64,000 bases of DNA from Bin5 sp965204705 (GCA_965204705.1 OZ242006.1:2356001-2420000); one strand, 5' to 3'. Numbered from the stretch's first letter, positions 51,695 through 61,111 are shown. Program-made: numbers and translations. Notes: generated from the sequence alone by a model not told the origin.

Positions 51695-53485
51695 TCACCA
51701 ACTCGGCTGGACGCCGCTGTAACCCTGCACGTAACCCGGCTTCGGACGCCGAATAAGCTCGTCTACAGCCGCACCCGGCGCCACCATCGGATAGACGTTC
51801 ACTTCCTCCTTTACCTGAAAATCGACCAGGTAAGGTCCATCCGTTGCGTGGGCCTGCTCCAGCACCGGCACGACTTCGCTGGGATGGCGGACGACGGCGC
51901 CTGGAATGTCGTAGGCATCGGCCAACTTCACGTAGTCGGGCGAAAGGATCGGTGTTCCCACGTAGCGCTTGTCATAGAAGATCTGCTGCCACTGGCGCAC
52001 CATGCCCAGGAATCCGTTATTGATGATGGCAATCTTCACCGGAAGCTTCTCCTGCTGGATAGTGGCCAGCTCCTGCAACGTCATCTGGAACCCGCCGTCA
52101 CCAGCCACACACCAAACCAGCGCCTCGGGGTCGGACATCTGCGCGCCGAGAGCCGCCGGCAGCGCGTAGCCCATCGTTCCCAGCCCGCCGCTGGTTAGCA
52201 GCATCCCAGCGTGTTCGTGGATGTAGTACTGGCTCTCCCACATCTGATGTTGTCCAACGTCCGTCACAACGATGACGCGTTTGTCAGTCTGTTCGGTGGC
52301 GTGCCACAACTGACGAATGACAAACGGCGGAATCAGCTCCTCGACCTCGAACTGAATAATGTCGGCCTCTTCCGTCTCCCCGCGCCACTCGTTCAACGTG
52401 CCTACCCAATCTTTGTGCTCACGTTCCTCTACGAGCGGCAGAAAGGCCGGAAGCGTGTCGGCCAGGTCACCAATAACCGCCACATCAGGGACGATGTTCT
52501 TGCCGACTTCGGCCCTGTCCAGTTCAAAGTGAATAATCTTAGCGTTCGCTGCGAATCGATCGAGTCGCCCTGTGATGCGGTCGTCGAAGCGCATGCCCAT
52601 GGCAACTAACACATCGCACGCCTGCACGGCCCGGTTTGCAAACGCCTCCCCGTGCATGCCCCCCATTCCCAGGCTCAACGGATGTGTTTCCGGAATATTG
52701 CCCGTGCCGAGTAACGTCGTAACGACCGGAATACCCGCCTTCTCGACCAGCTGCAGCAACTCTTCACTGGTGTTGGAAAGGTGAATGCCGTGACCGGCGA
52801 GGATAAGCGGGTTTTCTGCCTCGTTCAATACCTCGGCGGCAGCCTGGACTGCGTCATTACTGACTTCAGGCCACGGCTCGAAGCCAGGCAGATTGATGTC
52901 GAAGTCATAGCGAAACGTGCCGGTCTCAATCTGTACATCTTTGCAGATGTCGACCAGCACAACGCCGGGCCGGCCCTCACGGGCAATGTAGAAAGCCTCT
53001 TTCATGACCAGCGGCAGCTCCGCGATATCCGTCACCAGATAATTGTGTTTGCACACCGGCTGCGTCACACCGACTACGTCAGACTCCTGGAAGGCGTCGG
53101 TACCGAGCAGGTTGGTCGGCACCTGGCCGGTAATTGCCACAACGGGTACGCTGTCCATCTGCGCGGTTGCCAGCCCAGTCACCAGATTGGTTGCCCCGGG
53201 CCCGCTCGTAACGACACAGACACCCACCTCACCCGTAGCCCTGGCGAAACCGTCAGCCATGTGGGCCGCGCACTGTTCGTGGCGCACGAGCACGTGATGG
53301 ATGCGCCCATCGGCCTCATACTCGGCCAGGGCGTCATAGGCCGGCAGGATCGCGCCGCCAGGGTGGCCGAATACGATATTGACTCCCTCGCGCAGGAGGG
53401 ATTCCCAAATCATCTGGGATCCGGTCTTCTCCTGGGGACCCAGGTCATATCCGCTGTCTGCAGGTTCTCTTTTTGCAAGTGCCAT
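51695..53485 (-). CDS. ilvB: Acetolactate synthase large (catalytic) subunit
   Basis: A 596-residue ThDP enzyme that condenses pyruvate with pyruvate or 2-ketobutyrate. The active-site Glu is in HVLVRHEQCAAHMADGFAR, a Gln-rich loop in TQPVCKHNYLV, and the ThDP-binding motif is CVAGDGGFQMTLQELATI ... KIAIINNGFLG. ATG 53485 was chosen because AGGAGGAG lies just upstream. It is the first structural gene after the attenuator-like leader at 53622-53880, so its expression is likely controlled by branched-chain amino acid supply. Confidence 0.96.
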   Translation of the reverse strand: MALAKREPADSGYDLGPQEKTGSQMIWESLLREGVNIVFGHPGGAILPAYDALAEYEADGRIHHVLVRHEQCAAHMADGFARATGEVGVCVVTSGPGATNLVTGLATAQMDSVPVVAITGQVPTNLLGTDAFQESDVVGVTQPVCKHNYLVTDIAELPLVMKEAFYIAREGRPGVVLVDICKDVQIETGTFRYDFDINLPGFEPWPEVSNDAVQAAAEVLNEAENPLILAGHGIHLSNTSEELLQLVEKAGIPVVTTLLGTGNIPETHPLSLGMGGMHGEAFANRAVQACDVLVAMGMRFDDRITGRLDRFAANAKIIHFELDRAEVGKNIVPDVAVIGDLADTLPAFLPLVEEREHKDWVGTLNEWRGETEEADIIQFEVEELIPPFVIRQLWHATEQTDKRVIVVTDVGQHQMWESQYYIHEHAGMLLTSGGLGTMGYALPAALGAQMSDPEALVWCVAGDGGFQMTLQELATIQQEKLPVKIAIINNGFLGMVRQWQQIFYDKRYVGTPILSPDYVKLADAYDIPGAVVRHPSEVVPVLEQAHATDGPYLVDFQVKEEVNVYPMVAPGAAVDELIRRPKPGYVQGYSGVQPSW

Positions 53486-53621
53486 CCTTCTCCTCCTGCT
53501 ATCTGGCTCCAAGGCTGGCGGGCGCATGGCGGCTACCCACTTGAACGGGCGTCCATGGTCCTACCCTCGCCCTACTAAGATGCTCTGATGTCCTCTGTTG
53601 TTCCATTAACCGTTTGCTACA

Positions 53622-53654
53622 CTAAAGAAAAACCCTTCCCGGTTGGGGAAGGGT
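53622..53654 (-). terminator. Attenuator terminator before ilvB
   Basis: Minus-strand stem ACCCTTCCC / GGGAAGGGT (9 bp, no mismatch, 5-base loop) followed by TTTTTCTTT. It stands 137 bases before the ilvB start and after the leader peptide, inside the transcript, so it can only work as a conditional stop. Confidence 0.88.
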
Positions 53655-53698
53655 CTGCTTTGACCTGAGCAAGAAGTCCGCTTCTCTGGACTCCCCTG

Positions 53699-53710
53699 CT
53701 TCCGCCAACC
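53699..53710 (-). promoter_or_regulatory. Antiterminator arm
   Basis: Minus-strand GGTTGGCGGAAG starts 2 bases after the leader stop codon. It pairs with CTTCCCCAACC, which is the 5' arm and loop of the terminator (53641-53651), through 11 base pairs with one bulged C. This pairing would block the terminator stem. Confidence 0.75.
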
Positions 53711-53712
53711 AA

Positions 53713-53799
53713 TCAGGGCCTGGAGCCGCTTACAAGAACGGCTACAGGGCCAAGAATAAGGATGGAAAGGCTAAGAAGCAAGCTCAACACAGAGTTCAT
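53713..53799 (-). CDS. Branched-chain amino acid leader peptide (IlvL-type)
   Basis: A 28-codon frame from ATG 53799 to TGA 53713. Of 28 residues, 14 are branched-chain: 8 Leu, 4 Val, 2 Ile, concentrated in residues 4-23 (VLSLLLSLSILILGPVAVLV). The stop lies just before the antiterminator arm. Such composition with a terminator downstream is the hallmark of ribosome-mediated attenuation: stalling at Leu, Val or Ile codons lets the antiterminator form, so transcription continues into ilvB. Its own ribosome-binding site is weak (AAAGA next to ATG), unlike the strong one before ilvB. Too short to be seen in routine gene calls. Confidence 0.85.
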   Translation of the reverse strand: MNSVLSLLLSLSILILGPVAVLVSGSRP

Positions 53800-53852
53800 T
53801 CTTTAAGTGACAAAACCAAGATTAAGCGGTTGCCGGTAAATTACTTCGCCCT

Positions 53853-53880
53853 ATTATATGTACATTTTAGTAATGTGCAA
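53853..53880 (-). promoter_or_regulatory. Sigma-70-type promoter of the ilv leader
   Basis: On the minus strand TTGCAC (53875-53880) and a perfect TATAAT (53853-53858) are separated by 16 bases. The predicted start near 53846 leaves about 47 bases before the leader-peptide ATG. Confidence 0.82.
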
Positions 53881-54238
53881 CTCCGAAACACAGTGAACAA
53901 CATTTGTACCCAAAAAAGGTCAATGCCCCTCAAATGCAATTCTTCGGGCTGCGGCTGCAAGGCCGCTTCTAGTGCGCACTGCCTGATATGGAGGGACGGG
54001 CAAGGGAGGCATTGAATTCCCGCGCTTGATTCCACTTGCGTGCCAGGAATTAAGGGACGCCTGAGGCTGCCAGCCAAATGCAATCCTGACGGCACAAGAG
54101 CGTGGCGGCATCTCCCATTAGGACCTGCAGGGGGATCCCCTGAACAAGGCCAGCAGCTTGCGGCCGATCGCACAGATACACATTCGACTTTGGCAGGAAG
54201 GAGGTCAGGACTTTCGGAACGGAGGTTGCGGTGAGAAC
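53881..54238. other. Intergenic region upstream of the ilv promoter
   Basis: No gene is supported in these 358 bases. An open frame on the minus strand here runs through the promoter and lacks any recognised family, so it is discarded. Confidence 0.55.
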
Positions 54239-55585
54239 CTACACCGTAAGTAAGGGGTCTCCGGTCGCCTTTTGCCAGCGGGCCAACTCCTCTTCCAGGC
54301 GCTCTCTCTCAGGGGACGCTGTCCCGTCCTCCGAGAGGTCGTTCAACTCCCAGGGATCGGTTGGGAGATGGAAGAGTTGCGTTCGATCGCAGCCCTGGTC
54401 GCCGTCCTGGTGGTATGTAATCAGTTTCCACTCGGCATCCTGCGTCATCCGCTGCACATGCTTGTAGACCGAATGCAGGTAGGGCCTTGTTTCTGAGGCT
54501 GCCCCCTGCATAATCGGCAAGAGAGAATCGGCATCTACGTTCGCCGGAATCTCCAGCCCTGCCAGTTCGCACAGCGTCGGGAAAACGTCGTAAGTGTGCG
54601 TGAGAGCCTCGACCGGCGCGCCCGCCCGCACGCCAGGCCCGCGAAGTATCAGAGGAACGCGCACACTGTGATCGTACAGATTCTGTTTGCCCAGAAGACC
54701 GTGCTGCCCGACCGACAGGCCATGGTCGGCGGTATACACGACAATTGTGTTTTCCGCCAGACCGTTGCGTGCAAGAGCGGCCAGAATCTCACCAATTTTC
54801 TCGTCCATGTCGGAGATCATGCCATAGTACTCGGCGATATGCCGGCGTGTGTCTTCCGCATTGCGCGGGAACGCAGCCAGCTTTTCGTCGCGCACCTGCA
54901 TCTCGCCGTTATCGAAAGGATGGATACTGGCGAAGTTGGCCGGAAGGGGCATCGCTCCGGGCCTGTAGGTGTCTACCCAGTCATGCGGAGGCGTGCGGGG
55001 GTCATGGGGCGCTGTGAAGGCACAGTAGAGAAAGAAGGGCCGGCTGCCGTCCTGCCGGTCCAGGAAGCGAATGGCCGCGTCCCCGAAGAGGTCGGTCGAG
55101 AACTGATCGCCTAAGCGATGGCGGCTGCTATCGTAATTGCCGGTCGGATCGTAGTCCTGGACGGGTACTTTGAAATGACTGTCCATGCCGCCGAAAAATA
55201 CATTCTCGGTCTCACTGAAGGAACGCGCGAAGCTGGCCGCGTCATTGTGCCACTTCCCCGTCGCGAATGTGCTATACCCGTTCCGGCGAAAGAGCTCGCC
55301 AAGATAAGTGTGGCTGGGATCCAGTGTTCGCAATGAATCCGGATCGTTCATGTCATTGCCAACAGAGGCTCGAAAGACGTGTGCCCCCGTGTGAATGCAG
55401 GCACGGGTCGGAATGCAGACGGCGCCGCTCAAGCTGCCCATGTGACAGTTGCGGCGAAAAGAGACTCCCTCAGCGCACAACTGGTCCAACGCCGGCGTCC
55501 GCACAGTGGGATCGCCGTAGGCCCCGATCGCCGAAGCGCGGTGGTCGTCGGCGATGAGGAAGACTACATTTGGCTGTCTTGACAT
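54239..55585 (-). CDS. Type-I sulfatase with canonical formylglycine motif
   Basis: A 448-residue sulfatase. The metal site PNVVFLIADDHRASAIGAYG opens the protein, and the modification motif reads VCIPTRACIHTG, which fits C-X-P-X-R. The catalytic set continues with GKWHNDAASF and VVYTADHGLSVGQHGLLGKQN. It hydrolyses a sulfate ester; substrate is unknown. No signal peptide. ATG 55585 is supported by GGGAG upstream; a TTG seven codons earlier is less likely. Confidence 0.92.
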   Translation of the reverse strand: MSRQPNVVFLIADDHRASAIGAYGDPTVRTPALDQLCAEGVSFRRNCHMGSLSGAVCIPTRACIHTGAHVFRASVGNDMNDPDSLRTLDPSHTYLGELFRRNGYSTFATGKWHNDAASFARSFSETENVFFGGMDSHFKVPVQDYDPTGNYDSSRHRLGDQFSTDLFGDAAIRFLDRQDGSRPFFLYCAFTAPHDPRTPPHDWVDTYRPGAMPLPANFASIHPFDNGEMQVRDEKLAAFPRNAEDTRRHIAEYYGMISDMDEKIGEILAALARNGLAENTIVVYTADHGLSVGQHGLLGKQNLYDHSVRVPLILRGPGVRAGAPVEALTHTYDVFPTLCELAGLEIPANVDADSLLPIMQGAASETRPYLHSVYKHVQRMTQDAEWKLITYHQDGDQGCDRTQLFHLPTDPWELNDLSEDGTASPERERLEEELARWQKATGDPLLTV

Positions 55586-55662
55586 TCGCGGCGCGCTCCC
55601 TGTCAAAAAAATGTTCGCAATCTTCTACTGACTGTTTTGAGAGTGGGCTGCATCGGCTCGGG

Positions 55663-57483
55663 CTAATCCTGCTCCATGAACTGATGCTGGTACAAAGTTG
55701 CGTACAGTCCGCCTTCTTCAAGCAGTTCGTCGTGCGTGCCCTTGCTGACGATTCTGCCATCCTGCATCGCACAGATGAGGTCGGCCTTGCGAACTGTACT
55801 CAGTCGATGAGCGATGACGATAGCTGTACGGTTGCTCAGTAGCCGGTCGAGCGCCTCCTGAATTAACGCTTCGGTAGCCGTATCGACGCTGGCGGTGGCC
55901 TCGTCAAGTATGAGGATTCTGGGATCAGCCAGTACCGCCCTCGCGATGCAGATCAACTGGCGCTGACCCATTGACAGATTGGCCCCCCCTTCAAGGATCT
56001 CAGTCCCATAGCCGTTGGGCAGCTCCATAATGAACTCATGCGCATTGGCCTGCCTTGCAGCCTCTTCCACTGAGTTGGCTTCAATGTCCGGCAGTCCGAA
56101 GCGAATGTTATCGAGTACCGTTCCTGCAAAGAGAAAGGGCTCTTGAGAAACGATGCCGGTCTGACGCCGCAGTGACTGCTGCCTCACGGTACGCACGTCG
56201 ATATCGTCGATCAGTACCTTCCCGCTGCTTACGTCGTAGAACCTGGCAACCAGATTCGCGATAGTCGACTTGCCCGCGCCGGTTGGCCCGACCAGCGCGA
56301 CCGTCTGCCCCTCTTCGATCACCAGGTTTACGTCGTGCAAGACTGGTACGTCGCTGCCGTAAGAGAAGTTAACGCGACGGAGCTCAATACGGCCCTCAAT
56401 GGTGGGCATCTCTTGACCGTCTGGTGGGTCGGCCACTTCCGGCGTGGCGTCCAGCAGCTCCAGAACGCGTTCGCCGCCGGCCATTGCCGACTGCATCGTT
56501 GTGTACAGCTGGCTCAGCTCCTGAATTGGCTGAAAGAAGCGGGTCACGTAGGCCAGAAAGGCCACCAATACGCCAATCTCAAGCGCACCCTGCGCCACGG
56601 CCCGACCGCCGAACCACAACACGATGGCTGTTGCCATTACCGCCAAGAACTCAACTGTCGGCAGAAAGATGAAGGACAGGGACATGGCATCCACGAACGC
56701 GGTGCGGTTTTCCTTGTTGGCGCCATCAAAACGGTCGCGCATTGCCTCTTCCTGCGCAAACGCCTGAATCACCCGCATACCCGCCAGGTGCTCAGCAAGC
56801 GTGCCGACAACGCCTGCCACACTCTGTCTCGTCTGCCGAAAGGCCACCTTGGCCTTCCGCGAAAAGAAATAGGTTGCCAGTAGCATCAGCGGGATGGTAC
56901 TGAATGTGAGAAGGGCCAGCGAAGGGCTCAAGACCAGCATGACGACGATAATCCCGATCAGGACCAGAATGTCGCCAATTAGCGCGATCAAACCTTGCGA
57001 CAATAGCTCGTTTATCACCGCCACATCGCTGATGACGCGCGAAATCGTCACGCCTACAATATGGCGGCTGTGATAGCCCAAAGAGAGAGCCTGCAGATGA
57101 CGCATGAGCTCTCCGCGAAGTGTCGCCAACACGCGTTGCCCCACCCAGGACAGCAAGAAGCGCTGGCCCGAAGCGGCTCCGAACAACGACAGAAATATCA
57201 GCGCCATCAGGATGGAAATCTGGGAGAGGCCGGCCAGTTCCTTGGAGGCAATGTATCTGTCGATCGCTACTTTGAGCAGTAGAGGAATGCCTAACGTGGC
57301 CCCGGTCACTACGAGCATCAGGAAAAAGGCGCTCAGCATCTTAGCCCGATGCGGCCGCAAATAGGTCAGGAGCCTGCCAATTACCTGCCTGTCAAACGCC
57401 TTGCCGTCGGCCTCATTTGCCATGTCCCGCAGCAGACTCTGTGGGCCTCCGCTGCGTCCAGCCGATCCGATAGAAATTGACAT
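55663..57483 (-). CDS. ABC exporter half-transporter, subunit with canonical Walker B and degenerate signature
   Basis: A 606-residue fusion of a six-helix type-IV exporter membrane domain (about residues 45-340) and an ATPase domain. ATPase motifs: Walker A LVGPTGAGKST, Walker B ILILDEATASVD with the catalytic Glu, H-loop IAHRLST with His. The signature reads ANLSMGQRQ, with Met where most have Gly. It pairs with the partner upstream (46 bases), and the defects are complementary, so a heterodimer is likely. Exported compound unknown (multidrug, lipid or peptide). Confidence 0.9.
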   Translation of the reverse strand: MSISIGSAGRSGGPQSLLRDMANEADGKAFDRQVIGRLLTYLRPHRAKMLSAFFLMLVVTGATLGIPLLLKVAIDRYIASKELAGLSQISILMALIFLSLFGAASGQRFLLSWVGQRVLATLRGELMRHLQALSLGYHSRHIVGVTISRVISDVAVINELLSQGLIALIGDILVLIGIIVVMLVLSPSLALLTFSTIPLMLLATYFFSRKAKVAFRQTRQSVAGVVGTLAEHLAGMRVIQAFAQEEAMRDRFDGANKENRTAFVDAMSLSFIFLPTVEFLAVMATAIVLWFGGRAVAQGALEIGVLVAFLAYVTRFFQPIQELSQLYTTMQSAMAGGERVLELLDATPEVADPPDGQEMPTIEGRIELRRVNFSYGSDVPVLHDVNLVIEEGQTVALVGPTGAGKSTIANLVARFYDVSSGKVLIDDIDVRTVRQQSLRRQTGIVSQEPFLFAGTVLDNIRFGLPDIEANSVEEAARQANAHEFIMELPNGYGTEILEGGANLSMGQRQLICIARAVLADPRILILDEATASVDTATEALIQEALDRLLSNRTAIVIAHRLSTVRKADLICAMQDGRIVSKGTHDELLEEGGLYATLYQHQFMEQD

Positions 57484-57529
57484 AGTCGCACTTCAATTAA
57501 CTAAATTGGAGCAGAGAATGAGCCGCTCC

Positions 57530-59314
57530 TTAGACATCGATCTTTTCTAGCTGTTCTTCATAAATCTTGCGATACAGCGCAGATCTCTCAAACAGCTCCT
57601 CATGCCTCCCGGCAGCCTCTATACCACCTTTTTCAAGCATCAGAATCTGGTCGGCCAGACGAACTGTGCTGAGACGCTGAGCGATGACAACGGAGGTTCG
57701 CCCCTTCATAAGGTTTGAGAGGGCCAGTTGAATCAGGTGCTCGGTCTGGGTGTCTACACTTGACGTGGCGTCGTCGAGTATCAATATTTGCGGGTCCTTC
57801 AGTAGCGTTCGGGCGATAGCCACACGCTGCCTTTGACCACCCGACAACGTTGCGCCGCGCTCCCCCACTTTGGTCTCGTATCCTTCCGGAAAGCTCTCGA
57901 TGAACTCGTGGGCCTGTGCCGCCTGCGCCGCCCCTACCACCTCTTCGTCCGTAGCATCCGGCCGCCCAAATGCGATGTTTTCTCGAATGGTGGTCGCAAA
58001 TAGGGTAGACTCTTGCAGCACGATTCCGATCTGACTGCGTAGAGAGTTCAGCGTTGCCCCGCGAATGTCACAGCCGTCCAGCAGGACCCGCCCCTCCGTT
58101 GGATCATAAAAGCGGGGGATCATGTTTATGATCGACGACTTACCCGATCCGGTCGGGCCAAGCAGAGCCAGAACCTGGCCCGGTTCTATCTCGAACGATA
58201 CCTCGCGCAGTACGTTGTGGGGTCGAGCGTAGCTGAACGAGACGTTGTCAAAACGAAGATGGCCGCGAATCGGTCCAAGAGGCTTAGCGTCCTTACCTTC
58301 CTTGACCTGAGTCTCCTCGTCAAGAATCTCAAACACTCGCTCAGCTGAAGCACCGGCCATGGCAATGGAAGGAATGAGAAAGCCCAACCTTCGTATGGGA
58401 GACGTCAACTGCGCAAGATAGGTGATGAACGCTACGAGCTCTCCCAGAGTCAGAGCGCCTCGGATCACCAGGAACCCCCCCAACCAGATAATGATTACGG
58501 TGGCAAGATTTGCAATCAAGTCCAGCAGCGGTATGTTCAGGGCGGTGAGCCGTGCTGTGGCTGCCGCCAGGTCAAACCACTTCTGGTTCTCGGCCTCAAA
58601 ACGGTCGATCTCTGCGTCTTCTTGGGCAAAAGCCTTGACAATGCGGGCGCCGCGCAGGTTCTGCTCCAATCGCGTCGTCAATACGGCCAGTTGCTGCTGA
58701 ATCTCTACCGACAGTGGTCTGTATTGGGCGCCGAAACGCATCGCCCGGTGTGCCAGGATTGGCATGGTCAGCATCGCCAGCAAGGCCAACAGCGGGTCCA
58801 TTAGGATCAGCGCCGCCGCAGAGCCAATTAGAAGGACAACGCCATTGGCAAGCCCGAGAACAGACCGTCCAGTGAGCATGCGCAGTCTTTCCACGTCCTG
58901 CATCGCCCGCGAGAGGAGCTGCCCCGATTCTGTGCGGTCGTGATAGGCAAACGAAAGTTCAGTGAGTTTGGCGTGCAAGTCGCGGCGCAGATCATAGGAC
59001 ACACCCTGCGAAGCAGTCTCTGCAAACAGGCTTGACAGGAATGTAAGGACACCTCGCACGGCAGTCAGCGCGAGCAGGCCCAAAACGGACCATGTAAGTA
59101 ACCGCAGGTCATTCTGCCGAATGCCCTGGTCGACGATCCAGCGGATGAACTGGGGGGTCACAAGGAGGATCGCAGTGGTCCCCAGGAGTGCAGCGTATGC
59201 GGAGACCGTGAGGCCCCTATACGGCCGCAGCAGGCGCAGGGCCCGCCACAGGAAGCGCCGGCTGTTGTTAGAGCCCGTTAGCGACGAAAAAACCGCGGGT
59301 GCGGTTGACATCAT
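57530..59314 (-). CDS. ABC exporter half-transporter, subunit with degenerate Walker B and H-loop
   Basis: A 594-residue membrane-plus-ATPase protein. Walker A is LLGPTGSGKSS and the signature is canonical (LSGGQRQRVAIARTLL). The catalytic Glu after Walker B is replaced by Asp (ILILDDATSSVD) and the H-loop His by Gln (IAQRLST). These changes create the non-hydrolysing site of asymmetric heterodimeric exporters of the TM287/288, BmrCD and TmrAB kind. It is transcribed first, followed by its partner. ATG 59314 and ATG 59311 are both possible. Confidence 0.9.
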   Translation of the reverse strand: MMSTAPAVFSSLTGSNNSRRFLWRALRLLRPYRGLTVSAYAALLGTTAILLVTPQFIRWIVDQGIRQNDLRLLTWSVLGLLALTAVRGVLTFLSSLFAETASQGVSYDLRRDLHAKLTELSFAYHDRTESGQLLSRAMQDVERLRMLTGRSVLGLANGVVLLIGSAAALILMDPLLALLAMLTMPILAHRAMRFGAQYRPLSVEIQQQLAVLTTRLEQNLRGARIVKAFAQEDAEIDRFEAENQKWFDLAAATARLTALNIPLLDLIANLATVIIIWLGGFLVIRGALTLGELVAFITYLAQLTSPIRRLGFLIPSIAMAGASAERVFEILDEETQVKEGKDAKPLGPIRGHLRFDNVSFSYARPHNVLREVSFEIEPGQVLALLGPTGSGKSSIINMIPRFYDPTEGRVLLDGCDIRGATLNSLRSQIGIVLQESTLFATTIRENIAFGRPDATDEEVVGAAQAAQAHEFIESFPEGYETKVGERGATLSGGQRQRVAIARTLLKDPQILILDDATSSVDTQTEHLIQLALSNLMKGRTSVVIAQRLSTVRLADQILMLEKGGIEAAGRHEELFERSALYRKIYEEQLEKIDV

Positions 59315-59783
59315 TCAAATCCGGTTTAGTAGTGGTACCGAGCGTGCAGCCACCCAATTGTACCATGATTCCGGATATTGGCATTACTTGCAAGCAGACC
59401 CTCCGACTGCCGCAGAAGTTGACTTCAGGGTTAGTGCGAACGGGGACTAGGGACCAAGCCCGATCAACTGAGTCCACTTGGAGGACAGTCCAGTCAATGA
59501 GACCTGAACATCAGGTGAAGCATATGGCGCACCCCAGTCAGAGGATACGCGTAAGTGGTCGAAGAGAGGCCGGGCTCTTAGAGGGGAGACGTAGGCGCAG
59601 CGTGAAACTTCCACTTCAATCCGAGAAAAGGGTAACGGTCCTCTCCGACTTCAGTGCAGTGGTTACTGATATTCGACTGGTGAGCGCCTGACTTCCACAG
59701 CTCAGGCGCGCCTCTTTCAGGCAAGGCAAACGGAATCTGTCCCGAAGAAGCGAGAAGCAGTGGCTGGCCGCAGGAAGACCGGC
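59315..59783. other. Intergenic region, no gene seen
   Basis: This 469-base gap between the MOSC and exporter genes has no supported gene. A perfect 8-bp hairpin (GCGCCTGA / TCAGGCGC, 59684-59709) might mark the end of the MOSC transcript but has no T-run. Confidence 0.5.
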
Positions 59784-60329
59784 TCAGAGCTTGCGAACCT
59801 TGTCCCCAGCTCGGATAGGGCCAGGCTGAACTACCTTCGCGTACATGCCTCTCAGGCGCATCTCTTTACCTTCCGAAGTGCTTACGAACTTCACAGCGTC
59901 TACCCCAAAGCGCTCCGCAAACTTCTTGCACCCGGTATGGTCGATCGGTGTTACCTCAATGACCGCCTCTCCCAGGGAAAGCTGAGTACCGACAGGCAGA
60001 TTCGCCTCACTCAATTCAAAGTCGATGTAGAGCTGGTCGCCAAAGAGTTGCCAGCGGTCCGCATCCTGCGCTAGCAATCCGGCAACGCGGGCGTTCATGA
60101 TCGTAAGTTGACGCTCAGGTTCAAGTGGAACCCCAGGGTTGCGCGTACTCCAATTGTCTCCGGCAAGTCCTTCGGCAACGGTCAATTCGGCCTCGTCCAC
60201 CACTTCCCTCTCACCCGAACGGGGACGTCTGACGATAAGTTCCAGCCTGCCTTCCGCCCTGGGCGAACTGCGAATTTCATCCAAATTCTGTTCCAGTTCT
60301 GCCATCTTCAAGTGCGTTACTTTCGACAT
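59784..60329 (-). CDS. MOSC-domain protein
   Basis: A 181-residue protein with one MOSC domain, named after molybdenum cofactor sulfurase. Features: GLAGDNWSTRN (typical acidic-Gly loop), ERQLTIMNARV strand and the conserved Cys in DHTGCKKFAERFG. Proteins of this type handle sulfur in Moco-linked enzymes or reduce N-hydroxylated compounds (YiiM/YuaD-like), but the substrate here is not known. GAGGAG precedes ATG 60329. No molybdenum-enzyme gene is near. Confidence 0.85.
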   Translation of the reverse strand: MSKVTHLKMAELEQNLDEIRSSPRAEGRLELIVRRPRSGEREVVDEAELTVAEGLAGDNWSTRNPGVPLEPERQLTIMNARVAGLLAQDADRWQLFGDQLYIDFELSEANLPVGTQLSLGEAVIEVTPIDHTGCKKFAERFGVDAVKFVSTSEGKEMRLRGMYAKVVQPGPIRAGDKVRKL

Positions 60330-60422
60330 GATTTCACTCCTCTCTATTTCGAGGCGAGATTGGCTTCGTGTTCAACGCCTAATCGGGTCGTAGACTTCAA
60401 TTAGAATGGCGACTGTTGAGCT

Positions 60423-60935
60423 TCATTCTAACAAGCCGCCTAGCCAGCGACGAATTGCTTCTTCGTCAGGCCTTCCCTTCCGCCGCCTCCATTGGGCCAC
60501 ACCCAGCCCCAAGAACGGCAGAAGCACTGGCAACAAAAACGGTAGCGCGTCCTGGGCCGTACTCTCCGGCGTTGCCCGAAGGAAGCCTGCCCCGAGAAGC
60601 GCCAATGCCAGTAAAGTACTCAGTCCAATCCACGCCGCAATGTAAAGGCGTCCGACAGGATGCAACTGGAAGTGACCAACCAGGAGGCACTTCTCTTCGC
60701 CTTCACGAACCACACCGTAAAAGACCGGTGCAAACGCTCCTCTATGACCTCCCTGGCTCGGATGGCGTTCAATCTTCACGCCCCGTCCTGCTACCCGGCC
60801 TGTAAATTCCTTGCTGGAGCCAAGCGCTTCCCTAAGCCGCTGCACAGCCTCGTCTGCATCCCCTCTCAATTCCTGGGACACCTGCCGTCGGCTCGGCGTC
60901 CACAGAAAGGAGAATAGAGCACTATGGTCTGTCAT
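60423..60935 (-). CDS. Small predicted membrane protein of unknown function
   Basis: A 170-residue protein not recognised. The first 85 residues are soluble and basic, followed by two hydrophobic helices (LYIAAWIGLSTLLALALLGAG at about 96-116, and LPFLLPVLLPFLGLGVAQW at about 130-148) and a basic tail. It lies 93 bases before the MOSC gene on the same strand. No ribosome-binding site at proper spacing is seen before ATG 60935, so the start is uncertain. Confidence 0.6.
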   Translation of the reverse strand: MTDHSALFSFLWTPSRRQVSQELRGDADEAVQRLREALGSSKEFTGRVAGRGVKIERHPSQGGHRGAFAPVFYGVVREGEEKCLLVGHFQLHPVGRLYIAAWIGLSTLLALALLGAGFLRATPESTAQDALPFLLPVLLPFLGLGVAQWRRRKGRPDEEAIRRWLGGLLE

Positions 60936-61111
60936 TCCTTCGTTTGGCCTCGCAAGCAGAAGAGACCTCTCCGATGGTGTGTCGCTTTCCTCTCGACCTA
61001 CCAGGCCTTCGGACCGCCACCCCCCTAATGCCTCCGCTGGCGGCTGGCATGACAGCTTTCCCGAAACTGAAACGCGAACCCTACTCTTCAGGAATCAGCC
61101 GCTTCTTCGAA

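Noticed and set aside
53655..53846. T-box riboswitch in the ilvB leader
   Set aside because: The conserved T-box sequence (AGGGTGG-like) was not found, whereas a Leu/Val/Ile-rich peptide frame and antiterminator are.
53841..54173. Minus-strand open frame of 110 codons upstream of ilvB
   Set aside because: It overlaps the promoter and has no recognised family or ribosome-binding site. The leader peptide and promoter explain the region better.
59684..59709. Perfect 8-bp hairpin as a terminator
   Set aside because: No T-run on either strand; reported only as part of the intergenic entry.
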